The notes under the pieces were generated by a model. That model did no database searches. It saw only the letters and a program-made list of their open reading frames with translations, and was not told the DNA's origin. Below are positions 33,938 to 45,043 of a stretch of DNA of 64,000 nucleotides, in pieces (the stretch's first letter is position 1; each line of letters begins with the position of its first letter). The translations under genes were made by a program, and so were the position numbers. The stretch comes from Oleiagrimonas citrea (GTDB lineage: Bacteria > Pseudomonadota > Gammaproteobacteria > Xanthomonadales > Rhodanobacteraceae). The stretch lies in NCBI RefSeq assembly GCF_012395255.1, contig NZ_JAAZQD010000004.1, forward strand, positions 310,001 through 374,000. The letters run 5' to 3'.

Positions 33938-34624
33938 ATGACAGAGCAGACTTCCCCCCAACGCAATGCCGTGGTCCTGGTCTCAGGCGGCATGGATTCG
34001 GCCGTGGTGGCCGCCATGGCGCGGGCGCAGGGATTCGCGGTGCATGCACTCAGCGTCGCCTACGGTCAGCGGCACGATTCCGAGCTGCAAGCCGCCGCGC
34101 GCGTTTGCGCGATGGTGGGCGCAAGCGCGCACAAGGTCGTGGACGTGGATCTGCGTAGCATCGGCGGCTCCGCACTGACCGACGACATCGACGTGCCCGA
34201 GGAGGGCGGCGACGGGATTCCCGTGACCTATGTTCCGGCCCGCAACACGATCATGCTCTCGGTGGCGCTGGGTTGGGCCGAAGTCCTGAACGCGAGTGAC
34301 ATCTTCTGCGGCGTCAACGCCGTGGACTACTCCGGCTACCCGGATTGCCGACCGGCCTTCATCGAGAGTTTCCAGAACCTCGCCCAGGTCGCCACTCGCG
34401 CCGGGGTGGAGGGCACGCCGATGCGCATCCACGCACCGCTGATGTCGATGAGCAAGGCCGACATCGTGCGCGCCGGCGTCGAGCTGGGTGTGGACTTCGC
34501 GCAGACGGTCAGCTGCTATCAGGCCGATGCCGGCGGACGCGCCTGCGGGCACTGCGATGCCTGTCGCCTGCGTGCGCAGGGCTTCGCCGAAGCCGGGGTC
34601 GAGGACCCGACGCACTACCGTTGA
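33938..34624 (+). CDS. queC: 7-cyano-7-deazaguanine synthase QueC
   Basis: 228 residues. The ATP-pyrophosphatase loop is [14 protein letters not shown] at the N-terminus. The C-terminal zinc site has four Cys ([20 protein letters not shown]). It makes preQ0 from CDG, the step after QueE. The ATG at 33938 gives the normal length; an upstream in-frame ATG at 33881 would add an unlikely leader. Confidence 0.95.
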   Translation: MTEQTSPQRNAVVLVSGGMDSAVVAAMARAQGFAVHALSVAYGQRHDSELQAAARVCAMVGASAHKVVDVDLRSIGGSALTDDIDVPEEGGDGIPVTYVPARNTIMLSVALGWAEVLNASDIFCGVNAVDYSGYPDCRPAFIESFQNLAQVATRAGVEGTPMRIHAPLMSMSKADIVRAGVELGVDFAQTVSCYQADAGGRACGHCDACRLRAQGFAEAGVEDPTHYR

Positions 34625-34698
34625 TCTGCGCGAACAGGTAGAATCGCCGGTTCCCGCGCGACGTCCGTCGCGTGCGGCGCGCAACGCGCAAGGCAAAT

Positions 34699-34774
34699 GG
34701 GCCGTTAGCTCAGTTGGTAGAGCACCGGACTTTTAATCCGATGGTCGTGAGTTCGAGTCTCACACGGCCCACCA
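34699..34774 (+). tRNA. tRNA-Lys (anticodon UUU)
   Basis: 76 nt including an encoded CCA. The acceptor stem GGGCCGT pairs with ACGGCCC, the D arm is GCTC...GAGC, the anticodon loop CTTTTAA gives UUU, and the T arm is GTGAG-TTCGAGT-CTCAC. The anticodon stem CCGGA/TCCGA leaves a C-A mismatch at its first pair (27-43). It follows the tol-pal-que genes. Confidence 0.97.
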
Positions 34775-34919
34775 TTTTGCTGCTGCTCGCTTAAGTTCAT
34801 ATCCCTGTTCGTGCCATGCATGTGCGCTTCGATCTGCCTGCTAGCGTAGGCTTCGGGTGTAGCATGAAAGGTGTGTCTGTATGCATGCCGTCGCTGGACC
34901 GACAAGGAGGGCATCGGAA

Positions 34920-35192
34920 ATGAGACGTCTGCTAGCGTTCGCTACGGCTTTGCTGTTCAGTACGGCGGTGATCGCCGGTTCCACGATCCGTTTTGGTTCT
35001 CGCCTGATTTCGGTCGGTGATAGCGAAGGCATGGTGCTGCGCATTGCAGGCAAGCCCAGCAGTCGCGAGCCGGTCGAGAACCGTTTCGGCGCGCTGCGCG
35101 GTTATCGCCTGGAATACGATTTCGACAACAAGACCGTGTTTATCACCGTTATCCAGGGGCGGGTCAGCGATATCCAGGAAATCTATCGCTGA
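34920..35192 (+). CDS. Small secreted DUF2845-like protein
   Basis: 90 residues. A signal peptide (MRRLLAFATALLFSTAVIAG) is followed by a mature part with IRFGSRLISVGDSEGMVLRIAGKP, the pattern of DUF2845 and distantly of SmpA/BamE-like small envelope proteins (a GDS...V....GKP turn). Its function is unknown and it is probably periplasmic. The ATG at 34920 is chosen because AAGGAGG lies 9 nt upstream; an earlier in-frame ATG at 34881 would spoil the signal peptide. Confidence 0.75.
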   Translation: MRRLLAFATALLFSTAVIAGSTIRFGSRLISVGDSEGMVLRIAGKPSSREPVENRFGALRGYRLEYDFDNKTVFITVIQGRVSDIQEIYR

Positions 35193-35219
35193 AGTCTCCA
35201 CCCGAAGATGCCGAGAGGA

Positions 35220-35477
35220 TCAGACGCATTCGCGCAGTGAGCGGTGCCCGGATCGTTGTGAGAGCGAGGCTGGCGCCCTGTTCGAACATGATTCGGTTGT
35301 GGGCGTGGTGAACGATGCGTCGCTCATGTCGTCTTCAATCAGGCGCTGATAGCGCCGAGCCAGCATGCGCGCATCGTGTTCCAGGTCGTGATCGCCGCAG
35401 CGGCGGCACTGCTCGGCGAGGCGTTGCCACATGTGGGCCTGCTGCCGGGCTCGGTCGCGTCGGGAGAGGGTGGACAT
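35220..35477 (-). CDS. Hypothetical 85-residue protein
   Basis: I do not recognise this protein. It is highly charged, with a probable long helix (MWQRLAEQCRRCGDHDLEHDARMLARRYQRLIEDD) containing a CRRC pair, then a Ser/Thr/Arg tail. AAGGA lies 8 nt upstream of the ATG on the minus strand, which supports translation. It is downstream of the response regulator on the same strand, 118 nt away. It may be a real small cytoplasmic protein, but chance coding is not excluded. Confidence 0.45.
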   Translation of the reverse strand: MSTLSRRDRARQQAHMWQRLAEQCRRCGDHDLEHDARMLARRYQRLIEDDMSDASFTTPTTESCSNRAPASLSQRSGHRSLRECV

Positions 35478-35595
35478 GCCGGAAGTCCTTGGCGGGGGCG
35501 TTGCCGCGCAGTGTTCTCCACCCTGATTTCAGCTTGTTGCCGCTGGCATGACACTCCAGTGAAGCGGCCAGCCGCTGGGGGCTGCTGGATACTTT

Positions 35596-36258
35596 TCAGG
35601 CGTGCCCCAGCTGCTGCGAGGCGACAACGGCCTCCACGCGGTTGCGCACGTTGAGCGCGCGGAAGATCGCTGCCAGATGGATCTTGACGGTACCTTCGCT
35701 GATGCCGAGTTCGCGCGCGATGACCTTGTTCGGGCTTCCGCGCGACAGCAGACGGAGCACGTCCAGCTGGCGGTCGGTCAGCAGTTCGGCGAGCTGTTCT
35801 TCCTGGGATGCCTCCGAGGGGTCGCCGCTGTCGAAGCTAAAGCGTTCGCTGTCGTTGGAGGACTGGTTCAGCGCCATCGGCGGAATGTAGGTGCCGCCCG
35901 AGAGCACGAGGCGGATCGCCGACAGCATGACGTCGGGCGAATAGGCCTTCGGTATGAAACCGTGCGCACCGCTGTCGATGAGCTTGTTGATCAGGCCGCT
36001 GTCCTCGCAGCCGGACAGGATCAGCACGCGCATGCGCGGCTGTATCCGCAGCGCTTCGGTGATGTGCCGGCAATCGCGTGCGCCGGGCATGGACAGGTCG
36101 ATGAGGGCGATGTCCGGTGGCGGCGATTCACGCAGAATCGCGTAGAGTTCGTCCACCGTCGTGGCGACGACAAACTCGTTGTCCGGACCGAGCTCGGACA
36201 GTTTGAGCCTGACGCCTTCGACCACGAGCCTGTGATCGTCTGCGATCAGTACGCGCAT
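35596..36258 (-). CDS. NarL/FixJ (LuxR)-type response regulator
   Basis: 220 residues. The receiver domain (MRVLIADDHRLVVEG) has the phospho-acceptor Asp54 in IALIDLSMPG and the conserved Lys in FIPKAYS. After an acidic linker comes a LuxR-type helix-turn-helix (LTDRQLDVLRLLSRGSPNKV, ISEGTVKIHLAAIFRAL). The ATG at 36258 is preferred over the adjacent GTG because GGAG lies 7 nt upstream. It follows the hybrid histidine kinase on the same strand and is the likely partner. The signal and targets are unknown. Confidence 0.9.
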   Translation of the reverse strand: MRVLIADDHRLVVEGVRLKLSELGPDNEFVVATTVDELYAILRESPPPDIALIDLSMPGARDCRHITEALRIQPRMRVLILSGCEDSGLINKLIDSGAHGFIPKAYSPDVMLSAIRLVLSGGTYIPPMALNQSSNDSERFSFDSGDPSEASQEEQLAELLTDRQLDVLRLLSRGSPNKVIARELGISEGTVKIHLAAIFRALNVRNRVEAVVASQQLGHA

Positions 36259-36354
36259 CACGGTTCTCCGTGTGACTGGCCTTGATTCTGCTCCACCGGG
36301 ACGGGCACGGCAAGGTTCGTGGCCTATGTCATAGGAAATAGGCGGAGTGGTCGT

Positions 36355-38304
36355 TCAGTCGTCGGTCGAGATGGCGGCGGCCCGCGTGCGCGTGCGCAGC
36401 AGGGTGATGATGGCTTCGCGCAGCGGCTCGGACGCGACCGGCTTGAACAGGATCGGCACGCCGGACTTCAGCGCTGGCTGCAGGCGGCTGCGCTCGGTTT
36501 CACCGGTGACCAGCAAACGAGCGAACGGCGGGTTTCCGGGCTTGGCGCCGTAGTGCTCGGCCAGGGCATGCAGGGTCTCGACGCCGTTGCGGCCGGTGCC
36601 GAGATGCAGGTCGGAAATGACGATGTCGGGTACTTCGCTGCGACTGGCCTGTTCCAGCGCGCGGTCGCAGTCGGTCGCCATGCGCACCTTGCAGCCCCAG
36701 CTACGTAGCAGATCGTGCATGCCGGCGAGGATGGCCTGGTCGTCGTCGACGACCATGACGCGCACGTCCTTCAGTTCCAGGGAAGGATGCGTGCGTGGCA
36801 ACGCGCGCGGCTTGTTGCGGATGGGGGAGGTCGTACGGCTCTTGCTACGCCCGCGACGCACCAGCAGCGTGAACAGCGTGCCGCGTCCGGGATGCGAGCG
36901 CAGTTCGACTTCGGTGCCCAGCAATTCCGCCAGGCGCTGTACCGTCGACAGACCCAGCCCGAGGCCGCGTTGACTGCCGGATTGGGCGGGTACGTCGCGG
37001 TGCTCCTCATGTCCCGAATCGACCCGGTAGAACTCCTCGAAGATATGCGCCTGATGCTCCTCGGGGATACCGATGCCGGTGTCGCGAACGTCGATGCGGA
37101 TACGATCGCCGCGCAGGCGTGCGCCTACCAGCACGCCGCCTTCGCGGGTGTAGCGCAGCGCGTTGCTGACCAGATTGTTGAGAATGCGCGCGAGCATGGT
37201 GCGGTCGCTGTGCACCCACACCGGTGTGGGGCGCGTGATCAGTCGCAGTTCCTGCTTTTCGGCCTGGATGCGGAAATTCCGGCTGACCTCCTGGAACAGT
37301 TCGTCGAGCGGGAAGTCACGCAGTTCCGGTTGCATCGCGCCGGCCTCCAGGCGCGAGAGGTCGAGCAGTTCGCTGAACAGGCGATCCAGGGATTCGATGC
37401 ACTGCTGTACGTGCGAGATGCGGTCCAGGCGTTCGGGTTGGGTCTCCTGTTCGGCTAGCGAGGAGGAGAACAGGGTCAGTGCGTACAGGGGTTGCCGAAG
37501 GTCATGGGTAGCGCTGGCCAGGAAACGGGCCTTGGCCTTGCTGGCCTGTTCCAGTGCATCGTTCTTGTGCGCCAGTTCCTGCGTGGCGTTCTCGATGCGT
37601 CGCTCCATGTCGCGGTGCAGGGTATGCAGACTGGCTGCGGCCTTGTTGAAACCGCGCTGCAGCTCGCCGATTTCGGAATCGTCCGTGACCTCGACGGAAA
37701 GCGCGTGGTCGAAGCGTCCGAGCCCGCCCATGGCCACGGACAGGCGTCGCAATGGCGCACTGATCCAGCGCGCCTGCTGCCAACTCAGGAGAATGGCCAG
37801 CAGGATCGCGATGCTTACCCACAGCAGGGTGTCGAGGATGTCGGTGTACTGCGTGAGCAGGGATGCCTCGGTGTCGATATGCACGACGAGCGTGCCGATC
37901 GATTTCCCGCCGGTGTCGCGCTGGGCGATGTCCTGACGCAGCTGGATCAGCGAGGCATTTTCCGGAACGGGATTCTGCGCGGCGGCGATGATGCGACCGG
38001 TTCCATCGAGGATGCGGACCTGATTGACGTGCGGAAGGCGGCCGATGGAGCGCGCTAGGCGACGCAGTTCAGGCAGATTCCGGTTGCGCAGAAGAGGGGC
38101 TGCATCGACTGCGGCCTGGGTCATGTAGGCGCTGGCCGTGCTGCGCGTGAGATCCTGCAGTGTGCCGATCTGGTGGCGCGTCAGAAGGATGGCCAGGAAC
38201 ATGGTCGAGACGACCGAAGGCACCAGTGCCACCAGGACGAGCCGCTGCACTAGTGAAGCGCGCCGCCACCATTTACTGAGTCGTGAAGGTGCACGATCAG
38301 ACAT
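36355..38304 (-). CDS. Hybrid sensor histidine kinase with C-terminal receiver
   Basis: 649 residues. TM helix 1 (about 19-41), a periplasmic sensor of about 115 residues, and TM helix 2 (about 158-176) are followed by HAMP, then a HisKA domain with His267 in SATHDLRQPLYAL, an HATPase (LNNLVSNALRY; DVRDTGIGIP; GLGLGLSTVQRLAELL), and a C-terminal receiver (VRVMVVDDDQAI with acceptor Asp in DIVISDLHLG). No HPt domain is present, so phosphotransfer to the next-door LuxR regulator probably goes directly from His267, with the receiver as modulator. The gap to the regulator is under 100 nt. The stimulus is unknown. Confidence 0.9.
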   Translation of the reverse strand: MSDRAPSRLSKWWRRASLVQRLVLVALVPSVVSTMFLAILLTRHQIGTLQDLTRSTASAYMTQAAVDAAPLLRNRNLPELRRLARSIGRLPHVNQVRILDGTGRIIAAAQNPVPENASLIQLRQDIAQRDTGGKSIGTLVVHIDTEASLLTQYTDILDTLLWVSIAILLAILLSWQQARWISAPLRRLSVAMGGLGRFDHALSVEVTDDSEIGELQRGFNKAAASLHTLHRDMERRIENATQELAHKNDALEQASKAKARFLASATHDLRQPLYALTLFSSSLAEQETQPERLDRISHVQQCIESLDRLFSELLDLSRLEAGAMQPELRDFPLDELFQEVSRNFRIQAEKQELRLITRPTPVWVHSDRTMLARILNNLVSNALRYTREGGVLVGARLRGDRIRIDVRDTGIGIPEEHQAHIFEEFYRVDSGHEEHRDVPAQSGSQRGLGLGLSTVQRLAELLGTEVELRSHPGRGTLFTLLVRRGRSKSRTTSPIRNKPRALPRTHPSLELKDVRVMVVDDDQAILAGMHDLLRSWGCKVRMATDCDRALEQASRSEVPDIVISDLHLGTGRNGVETLHALAEHYGAKPGNPPFARLLVTGETERSRLQPALKSGVPILFKPVASEPLREAIITLLRTRTRAAAISTDD

Positions 38305-38367
38305 GTTTGCCGCCCCCGTTGCGGTGGCGTGGTCGATGGTGGGATTGTAGCGCTTCGGCCTTCGGCT

Positions 38368-39132
38368 TCAATCCTGACCGGATTTCCGCTCTCCGTTGCG
38401 TGCTTGCCGTCTGCGGATGACGACCGGGAGCACGGCGAGCAGCGCCAGGGCGCCGAGTGGAAGCAGCATGTGCGGATCGAGGAACAAGCGCCAGCCCATG
38501 GCTTCACCCGCCGCAAGGTTGCGACCAAGGTCCGCACCGATGGCGGTTTCGAAGATCAGCATGATCGAACCGCCGACGAAGCTGCTGAGCAGGAACAGCC
38601 ACATCGGGCAGCGCAGCCAGGCCAATCCGACGGTCACGGCGCCGAACGGGAACACCGGCACGAAACGTAGAAAGAACGTGTAGTTGACCGGATGCTGCGC
38701 GTATCCGTGGCGCAGCCGTTCGACCACTCGGGGGGCGGGCTTGCGGCCGCATCCGAAGGCGTAGCGGCTGGCCAGGAACAGCAGCAGCGAGCCGAGCAGC
38801 AGTCCGATCGAGGACAGCAGCGTGCCCTGGATTTCGCCGAAGACCAGACCGCCAGCGATGATGACCAGCAGACTCCCCGGTATGCCGGTGGACGTGACCA
38901 GAGTGAGCAGGCCGATGTAGGCCAGACGCGAAAGCCAGGGGTGCTGCTGTACGGCTTCCAGCAGTGCGGCATGCTCCTGCGCCAGGCGTCCCGGCGCCAG
39001 ATAGCTGCCCATGCCTCCGGCCAGCAGCACGATGCCGGTAGTCAGCAGCAGCAGCAGAGGCAGCATGGCGCGCAGGCGTTTCACGGGGCGAGGGTCCGTT
39101 CGGTTCCGGGAGCGAAGTGTACGGACCCCCAT
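38368..39132 (-). CDS. VTT-domain (TVP38/TMEM64, DedA-like) membrane protein
   Basis: 254 residues with about six hydrophobic segments. The VTT core is visible as LVTSTGIPGSLLVIIAGGLVFG, then FFLRFVPVFPFGAVTVGLAWL, where the Arg and the Pro-rich turn are family hallmarks. Relatives act in lipid scrambling or membrane homeostasis; the specific role here is unknown. The start is uncertain: the ATG at 39132 or a GTG at 39084, neither with a good Shine-Dalgarno. It lies between rlmM and the histidine kinase gene, all on the minus strand with short gaps. Confidence 0.85.
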   Translation of the reverse strand: MGVRTLRSRNRTDPRPVKRLRAMLPLLLLLTTGIVLLAGGMGSYLAPGRLAQEHAALLEAVQQHPWLSRLAYIGLLTLVTSTGIPGSLLVIIAGGLVFGEIQGTLLSSIGLLLGSLLLFLASRYAFGCGRKPAPRVVERLRHGYAQHPVNYTFFLRFVPVFPFGAVTVGLAWLRCPMWLFLLSSFVGGSIMLIFETAIGADLGRNLAAGEAMGWRLFLDPHMLLPLGALALLAVLPVVIRRRQARNGERKSGQD

Positions 39133-39192
39133 CCTAACGAAACTCCAGCGCGACGCTCTGCCGCAGACACAGCGATTCGGACCGGCGATGCT

Positions 39193-40250
39193 TCACGCAC
39201 GGCGCGCGAACACCGTGATTTCCTCGCGATCGTGGTACAGCTGCCGCGCGCGCAGGTCCAGCGTTCCGTCGACACGGTCGCGAAGGAGGTCCAGGCATAG
39301 CTGGACTTCTGCATAGCGTTTCTTCATCGGCAGCTTGAGATTGAAGATTGCCTGCCGGCACCAGCCCTGGCGCAGCCATTCGGCCATGCGCGCGGCGACG
39401 CGGCGCGGTTGCTCGACCATGTCGCAGACCAGCCAGTCGACGGGCTTCGGCGGCTGATAGCGGAAGCCGTCCGCGCGCAGGTGTTCGACCAGTCCCGACT
39501 CCATCAGGGCCGCGTCCATCGGGCCGTTGTCGATGGCCGTCACGTGGATCGAGCGACGCACGAGTTGCCAGGTCCAGCCGCCGGGCGCCGCGCCCAGGTC
39601 GACGCCGCGCATGCCCGGCTGCAGCCAGGCCTCGCGTTCGCGTTCGTCGAGCAGAACCAACAGGGCTTCTTCCAGCTTCAGGGTCGAGCGACTGGGTGCG
39701 CCGCGCGGAAAACGCAGTCGCGGGATGCCGCCCGGCCAGGGGGCGCTGGCGTGGATGTCGGTGGCGCAGACGAGCGCCTGGGTCGGAGAAAGCAGGGCCA
39801 CATGCAGACGCCAGTGCGCGTCGCGGTCGATCGCGTGTTGGCGCTTGAGGCCCGCGATCAGTGCGCCGTTCAGCGCCCGGCACAGCGCGCTGAGTTCGCG
39901 CCCGGCATCGCTGTCGGCCGACTCGACCCAGGCGTCGCACCAGCGTCGTTCGTCCCCGGCGATGAGTGGCAGCAGGACGGACAGGCGGTCCTTGCGCGGC
40001 AGCTCCTCGATCCGGCCGATGCCGTGCATCAGCTGGCGGGCGAACACCGGCCGTTCGGCACCAGCAGCCTCGGCGATGCGCCCGGCGAGGTCGGAATCGA
40101 GCGCGACGAATTCGACGAAGCCTTCGCCGGGCTTGGCGCGCGCGTAGCCGCCACCGCCGAAGCGGGTGTCCAGCGCGCTCAGCTCCTGCGCGCATTCGGC
40201 CTCGAAGCCGGGACGGCACCAGGCCAGCAGGCGATGGCGCGCGTCGGCGC

Positions 40251-40254
<4 letters not shown>
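39193..40254 (-). CDS. rlmM: 23S rRNA C2498 2'-O-methyltransferase RlmM
   Basis: 353 residues. An N-terminal THUMP-like region precedes an RrmJ-type methyltransferase domain with SAM motif [16 protein letters not shown] and catalytic-type segments [11 protein letters not shown] and [13 protein letters not shown]. It methylates C2498 of 23S rRNA. Translation starts at GTG (40254), which overlaps the glnS stop as GTGA, so it is coupled to glnS. Confidence 0.93.
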
Positions 40255-41978
<1,724 letters not shown>

Positions 41979-42102
41979 CGGCGTTCACTCGTCGCAATGC
42001 TGCAAAGCTGCACAGTTTAGCGCAGGTCCGGTGCGCGCAGGCCAGTCATCGCGCGGTTCGCGCACAGTTGCAGTGCCTGCGCAGCGCGAGTAGCTTGGAG
42101 CC

Positions 42103-42381
42103 ATGCGCACCATCTACCACGCCGAATCCATGATCGACGCGCATCTGGTCAAGGACGCGCTCGAGCATGAGGAGATTCCCGCCTTCATCGCCGGCGAGCA
42201 CTTGATCGGCGGTGTCGGCCAGCTGCCCGCGCGCGATTTCATCACCGTGGCCGTGCCCGATTCCTGCATCGAGCGGGCCGCACCGATCGTCAAGCGCATC
42301 GAGGCGCAGCTCAGCGAAGCGCGTCGCAGCGCCGCCGAGGACCCGGGCTGGGGCGACTCGACGCTGCCGGCCGGCACCTGA
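42103..42381 (+). CDS. DUF2007 domain protein
   Basis: 92 residues. The N-terminal two thirds match the DUF2007 putative signal-transducing fold: [33 protein letters not shown], with a [16 protein letters not shown] strand. The biochemical role is unknown; PII-like ligand binding has been suggested for the fold. No signal peptide. It lies 52 nt before apt on the same strand. Confidence 0.8.
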   Translation: MRTIYHAESMIDAHLVKDALEHEEIPAFIAGEHLIGGVGQLPARDFITVAVPDSCIERAAPIVKRIEAQLSEARRSAAEDPGWGDSTLPAGT

Positions 42382-42433
42382 TGCGCCGCCGCTCTGGCAT
42401 CATGCGGGTCCGTTCCGCCGGACCCGATTGACG

Positions 42434-42955
42434 ATGCACGCACTGAACGCGCTGATCCGCGACATTCCCGATTTTCCCAAGCCGGGTATCGTCTTCAAGG
42501 ACATCACGCCCCTGCTGGCCGATGCCGCCGGCATGACGCAGTGCATCGAGGCGCTGGCCGAGCCCTGGCGCGGTAAGCGCGTGCAGGCCGTGTGCGGCAT
42601 CGAGGCGCGCGGCTTCATCTTCGGCGCGGCGCTGGCACAGGCGCTGGGTGCGGGCTTCGTGCCGGTGCGCAAGCCGGGCAAGCTGCCGGCCGACACCGTG
42701 GGCGTCGACTACGCGCTGGAATACGGCAGCGACCGGCTCGAAGTGCATCGCGACGCCGTGCGTCCGGGCGAACGCGTGCTGCTGGTCGACGATGTGCTGG
42801 CCACCGGCGGCACGCTGGAAGCGAGTGCCGAGCTGATGCGCTCGCTGGGCGCGGAGCTGTGCGGCGCGTCGGTCGTGATCGAGCTGGCGATGTTGCAGGG
42901 GCGGGAGCGCTGGGCGTCCGACGCCCCGCTGCACAGCCTGCTGCGCTACGACTGA
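42434..42955 (+). CDS. apt: Adenine phosphoribosyltransferase
   Basis: 173 residues. The N-terminal [21 protein letters not shown] and the PRPP-binding [17 protein letters not shown] are diagnostic. It salvages adenine to AMP in the cytoplasm. The ATG at 42434 gives the family start; the longer open frame upstream is not coding. It converges with the DUF3501 gene, whose stop is 23 nt away. Confidence 0.96.
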   Translation: MHALNALIRDIPDFPKPGIVFKDITPLLADAAGMTQCIEALAEPWRGKRVQAVCGIEARGFIFGAALAQALGAGFVPVRKPGKLPADTVGVDYALEYGSDRLEVHRDAVRPGERVLLVDDVLATGGTLEASAELMRSLGAELCGASVVIELAMLQGRERWASDAPLHSLLRYD

Positions 42956-42978
42956 ACGCAGCGAGACGCTTCGCCCGT

Positions 42979-43560
42979 TCAGTCGAGGTCGGCGCCGAGC
43001 GCCGCGTGCTGGTTGGCGTCGAGTTGCACGCGAACCGGATAGTGGTCATGCGTGCAGCTCAGGAACACGGGCGCACCGTCCTTCCATGCCGCGCGCATGG
43101 CGTCGTCGAGTTCGAAACGCATGAAATGCACGGCCGAGGTCTTGTCTTCGTTGCTGCGCTCCAGGTCCTCGTCGGCGATGGCCTTGACCGGCGGCAGCTC
43201 GCCGACCTGCAGCGCGATGTCGTGCTCGACGTTGCGCAGCTTCGCCAGTTCGCGCTTGCGCACTTCGGGGTCGGAATACTCGATCAGCATCGTCGCTTTC
43301 AGATTGCCGCCATCGGGGATCAGCGGGTTGTAGGCGCCGAGTTCGTCCTCGATGCCGGCGGCCTCGAAGATGCGCTCGACGCGCAGCATCTCCTGGATCT
43401 GGTACTGGATCGTCAGGCGATCCTCGAAGATCAGGGTCAGGTGCTCGCCCAGATGCACCTTGCGCGGCTTCTTGTGCGCGATCACGCGGGCGCGGAAATC
43501 GCTGCGCTCGGCGGCGTAGGTTTCCAGGGATAGCAGGTCGTTTCGGGTTAGTGGTTTCAT
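42979..43560 (-). CDS. DUF3501 family protein
   Basis: 193 residues beginning MKPLTRNDLLSLETYAAER. The family is of unknown function. Conserved-looking blocks are RARVIAHKKPRKVHLGEHLTLIFED and QYQIQEMLRVERIFEAAGI. It has no signal peptide or metal-ligand cluster that I can name. It lies 38 nt downstream of the Fe-S protein gene, and this rubrerythrin/Fe-S/DUF3501 trio recurs in proteobacteria, so a shared role in oxygen or peroxide stress is likely but unproven. The ATG at 43560 is chosen; an in-frame start at 43602 overlaps the neighbour's stop. Confidence 0.82.
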   Translation of the reverse strand: MKPLTRNDLLSLETYAAERSDFRARVIAHKKPRKVHLGEHLTLIFEDRLTIQYQIQEMLRVERIFEAAGIEDELGAYNPLIPDGGNLKATMLIEYSDPEVRKRELAKLRNVEHDIALQVGELPPVKAIADEDLERSNEDKTSAVHFMRFELDDAMRAAWKDGAPVFLSCTHDHYPVRVQLDANQHAALGADLD

Positions 43561-43598
43561 GGTCGAAGCATGTGGTGTCGAAGGGGCAGCGGCGGCGT

Positions 43599-44924
43599 TC
43601 AAAGGCCGTAGGCCTTGCGCAGCAGGCTGATCGGATGTTCGTTGCCGGGCTTGTCGTCGAGCCCGTGGGCGATGTGCTCGCCGGCCATCGGGCAGTCGCT
43701 GGTGAAGTGCGCGGCCTCGGCCTGCTGCACGCGCTTCTCGACCGGGCGCGCGATCTTGCGCGAGATCGCATAGGTCTCGCGTTTCACGCCATAGGTGCCG
43801 TCGTGGCCGGAGCAGCGCTCGATGGTGACGACTTCGGTGTCCGGCACCAGTTGCAGGATGTCGCGGGTCTTGGGGCCGATCTTCTGCACGCGCTGATGGC
43901 AGGCGACCTGCCAGGCGACCTTCCCCAGCGGCTGCTTGAAGTCGGTGGCGAGCTTGTTGTCCTTGTGGCGCTCGGCCAGGTATTCGAACGGGTCGAAGAA
44001 ATGGTCGCGCACCCGCGCCACGTCCTCGTCATCGGGGAACATCAGCGGCAGTTCCTGCTTGAACATCAGCACGCAGGAAGGCACCGCGGCGGTCAGGTCC
44101 CAGCCCTCGCGGATCATCTTCGCCAGCACCGGGATGTTCTCTTCCTTGTACTTGCGCACGGTGTCGAGATCGCCGAGCTCGAACTTCGGCATGCCGCAGC
44201 AGCTCTCGCGCTCGACCATGCGCACCGGCACGCGGTTGTGCTCGAGCACCTTGACCAGGTCCTCGACGGCCTCGGGCATGGAGTGATCGCAGTAGCAGGT
44301 CGCGAACACGGCGACCTTGCCACGGGTGCGACCGGCGGGCAGCGCCTCGCCATGGCCGTCCAGATGCTTCAGGCGCTGGCGCGCAGTGGGCGCGTGGTAG
44401 GTCGGCACGCGCGCGTCCCGGTGCACGCCGAGCGTCTTCTCCAGCAGCTTGCGCATGGGCTTGGAGCGGTTGGCGGCGTTGACGGTCTGCACCACCACGG
44501 GAATCGAGGCCAGCTTGCCGACGGTACGGGTGTTGGACAGCACCTTGGCCTTCATCGGTGCGCCGTCGCGGCGGAACTGCACGGCCTTGGCGCGCAGCAT
44601 CAGGTGCGGGAAATCCACGTTCCATTCGTGCGGCGGCACGTACGGACACTTGGTCAGGTAGCACAGGTCACACAGGTAGCACTGCTCGGTGACCTTGGCG
44701 TAGTCGGCCTTGTCCACGCCGTCGACTTCCATGGTCTCGGATTCGTCGATGAGGTCGAACAGGGTCGGAAAGGCGTGGCACAGACTGACGCAGCGGCGGC
44801 AGCCATGGCAGATGTCGAAGACGCGTTCGAGTTCGGCGTCGAGCGCCTGCTGATCCCAGAATTCGTCGTTGAGCCAGTCCAGCGGGTGCCGGGTGGGTGC
44901 TTCCAGACTGCCTTCTCGGGACAT
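43599..44924 (-). CDS. Heterodisulfide reductase-like Fe-S protein (CCG domain)
   Basis: 441 residues. Two 4Fe-4S ferredoxin motifs lie near the N-terminus ([15 protein letters not shown] and [17 protein letters not shown]). CCG-type cysteine-rich segments follow ([13 protein letters not shown]...[10 protein letters not shown] and [11 protein letters not shown]...[10 protein letters not shown]), as in HdrB/GlpC-type subunits. It is probably an electron-transfer protein, perhaps feeding electrons to rubrerythrin. The ATG at 44924 is chosen for GAGGAG 8 nt upstream; the open frame continues through rubrerythrin in another frame and that part is a shadow. Its C-x-x-C sets are intact. Confidence 0.88.
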   Translation of the reverse strand: MSREGSLEAPTRHPLDWLNDEFWDQQALDAELERVFDICHGCRRCVSLCHAFPTLFDLIDESETMEVDGVDKADYAKVTEQCYLCDLCYLTKCPYVPPHEWNVDFPHLMLRAKAVQFRRDGAPMKAKVLSNTRTVGKLASIPVVVQTVNAANRSKPMRKLLEKTLGVHRDARVPTYHAPTARQRLKHLDGHGEALPAGRTRGKVAVFATCYCDHSMPEAVEDLVKVLEHNRVPVRMVERESCCGMPKFELGDLDTVRKYKEENIPVLAKMIREGWDLTAAVPSCVLMFKQELPLMFPDDEDVARVRDHFFDPFEYLAERHKDNKLATDFKQPLGKVAWQVACHQRVQKIGPKTRDILQLVPDTEVVTIERCSGHDGTYGVKRETYAISRKIARPVEKRVQQAEAAHFTSDCPMAGEHIAHGLDDKPGNEHPISLLRKAYGL

Positions 44925-44992
44925 GCGAATCTCCTCGGCCATGCAAGGGTGTGACGGTGCAACGGAATGCCGACGGGCGTCGGCGTATGCGG

Positions 44993-45032
44993 CGACATCG
45001 CGCGCGCCGCGGAATGGGCGCGCGCGATGTCG
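44993..45032 (-). promoter_or_regulatory. Intercistronic 16-bp hairpin between rubrerythrin and the Fe-S gene
   Basis: A perfect 16-bp stem (44993-45008 with 45017-45032) with an 8-nt loop lies 11 nt past the rubrerythrin stop. No T-tract follows on the minus strand, so it may be a partial terminator or a processing/stability element that sets rubrerythrin mRNA above that of the downstream genes. Confidence 0.6.
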
Positions 45033-45043
45033 ATGACGCGGTA

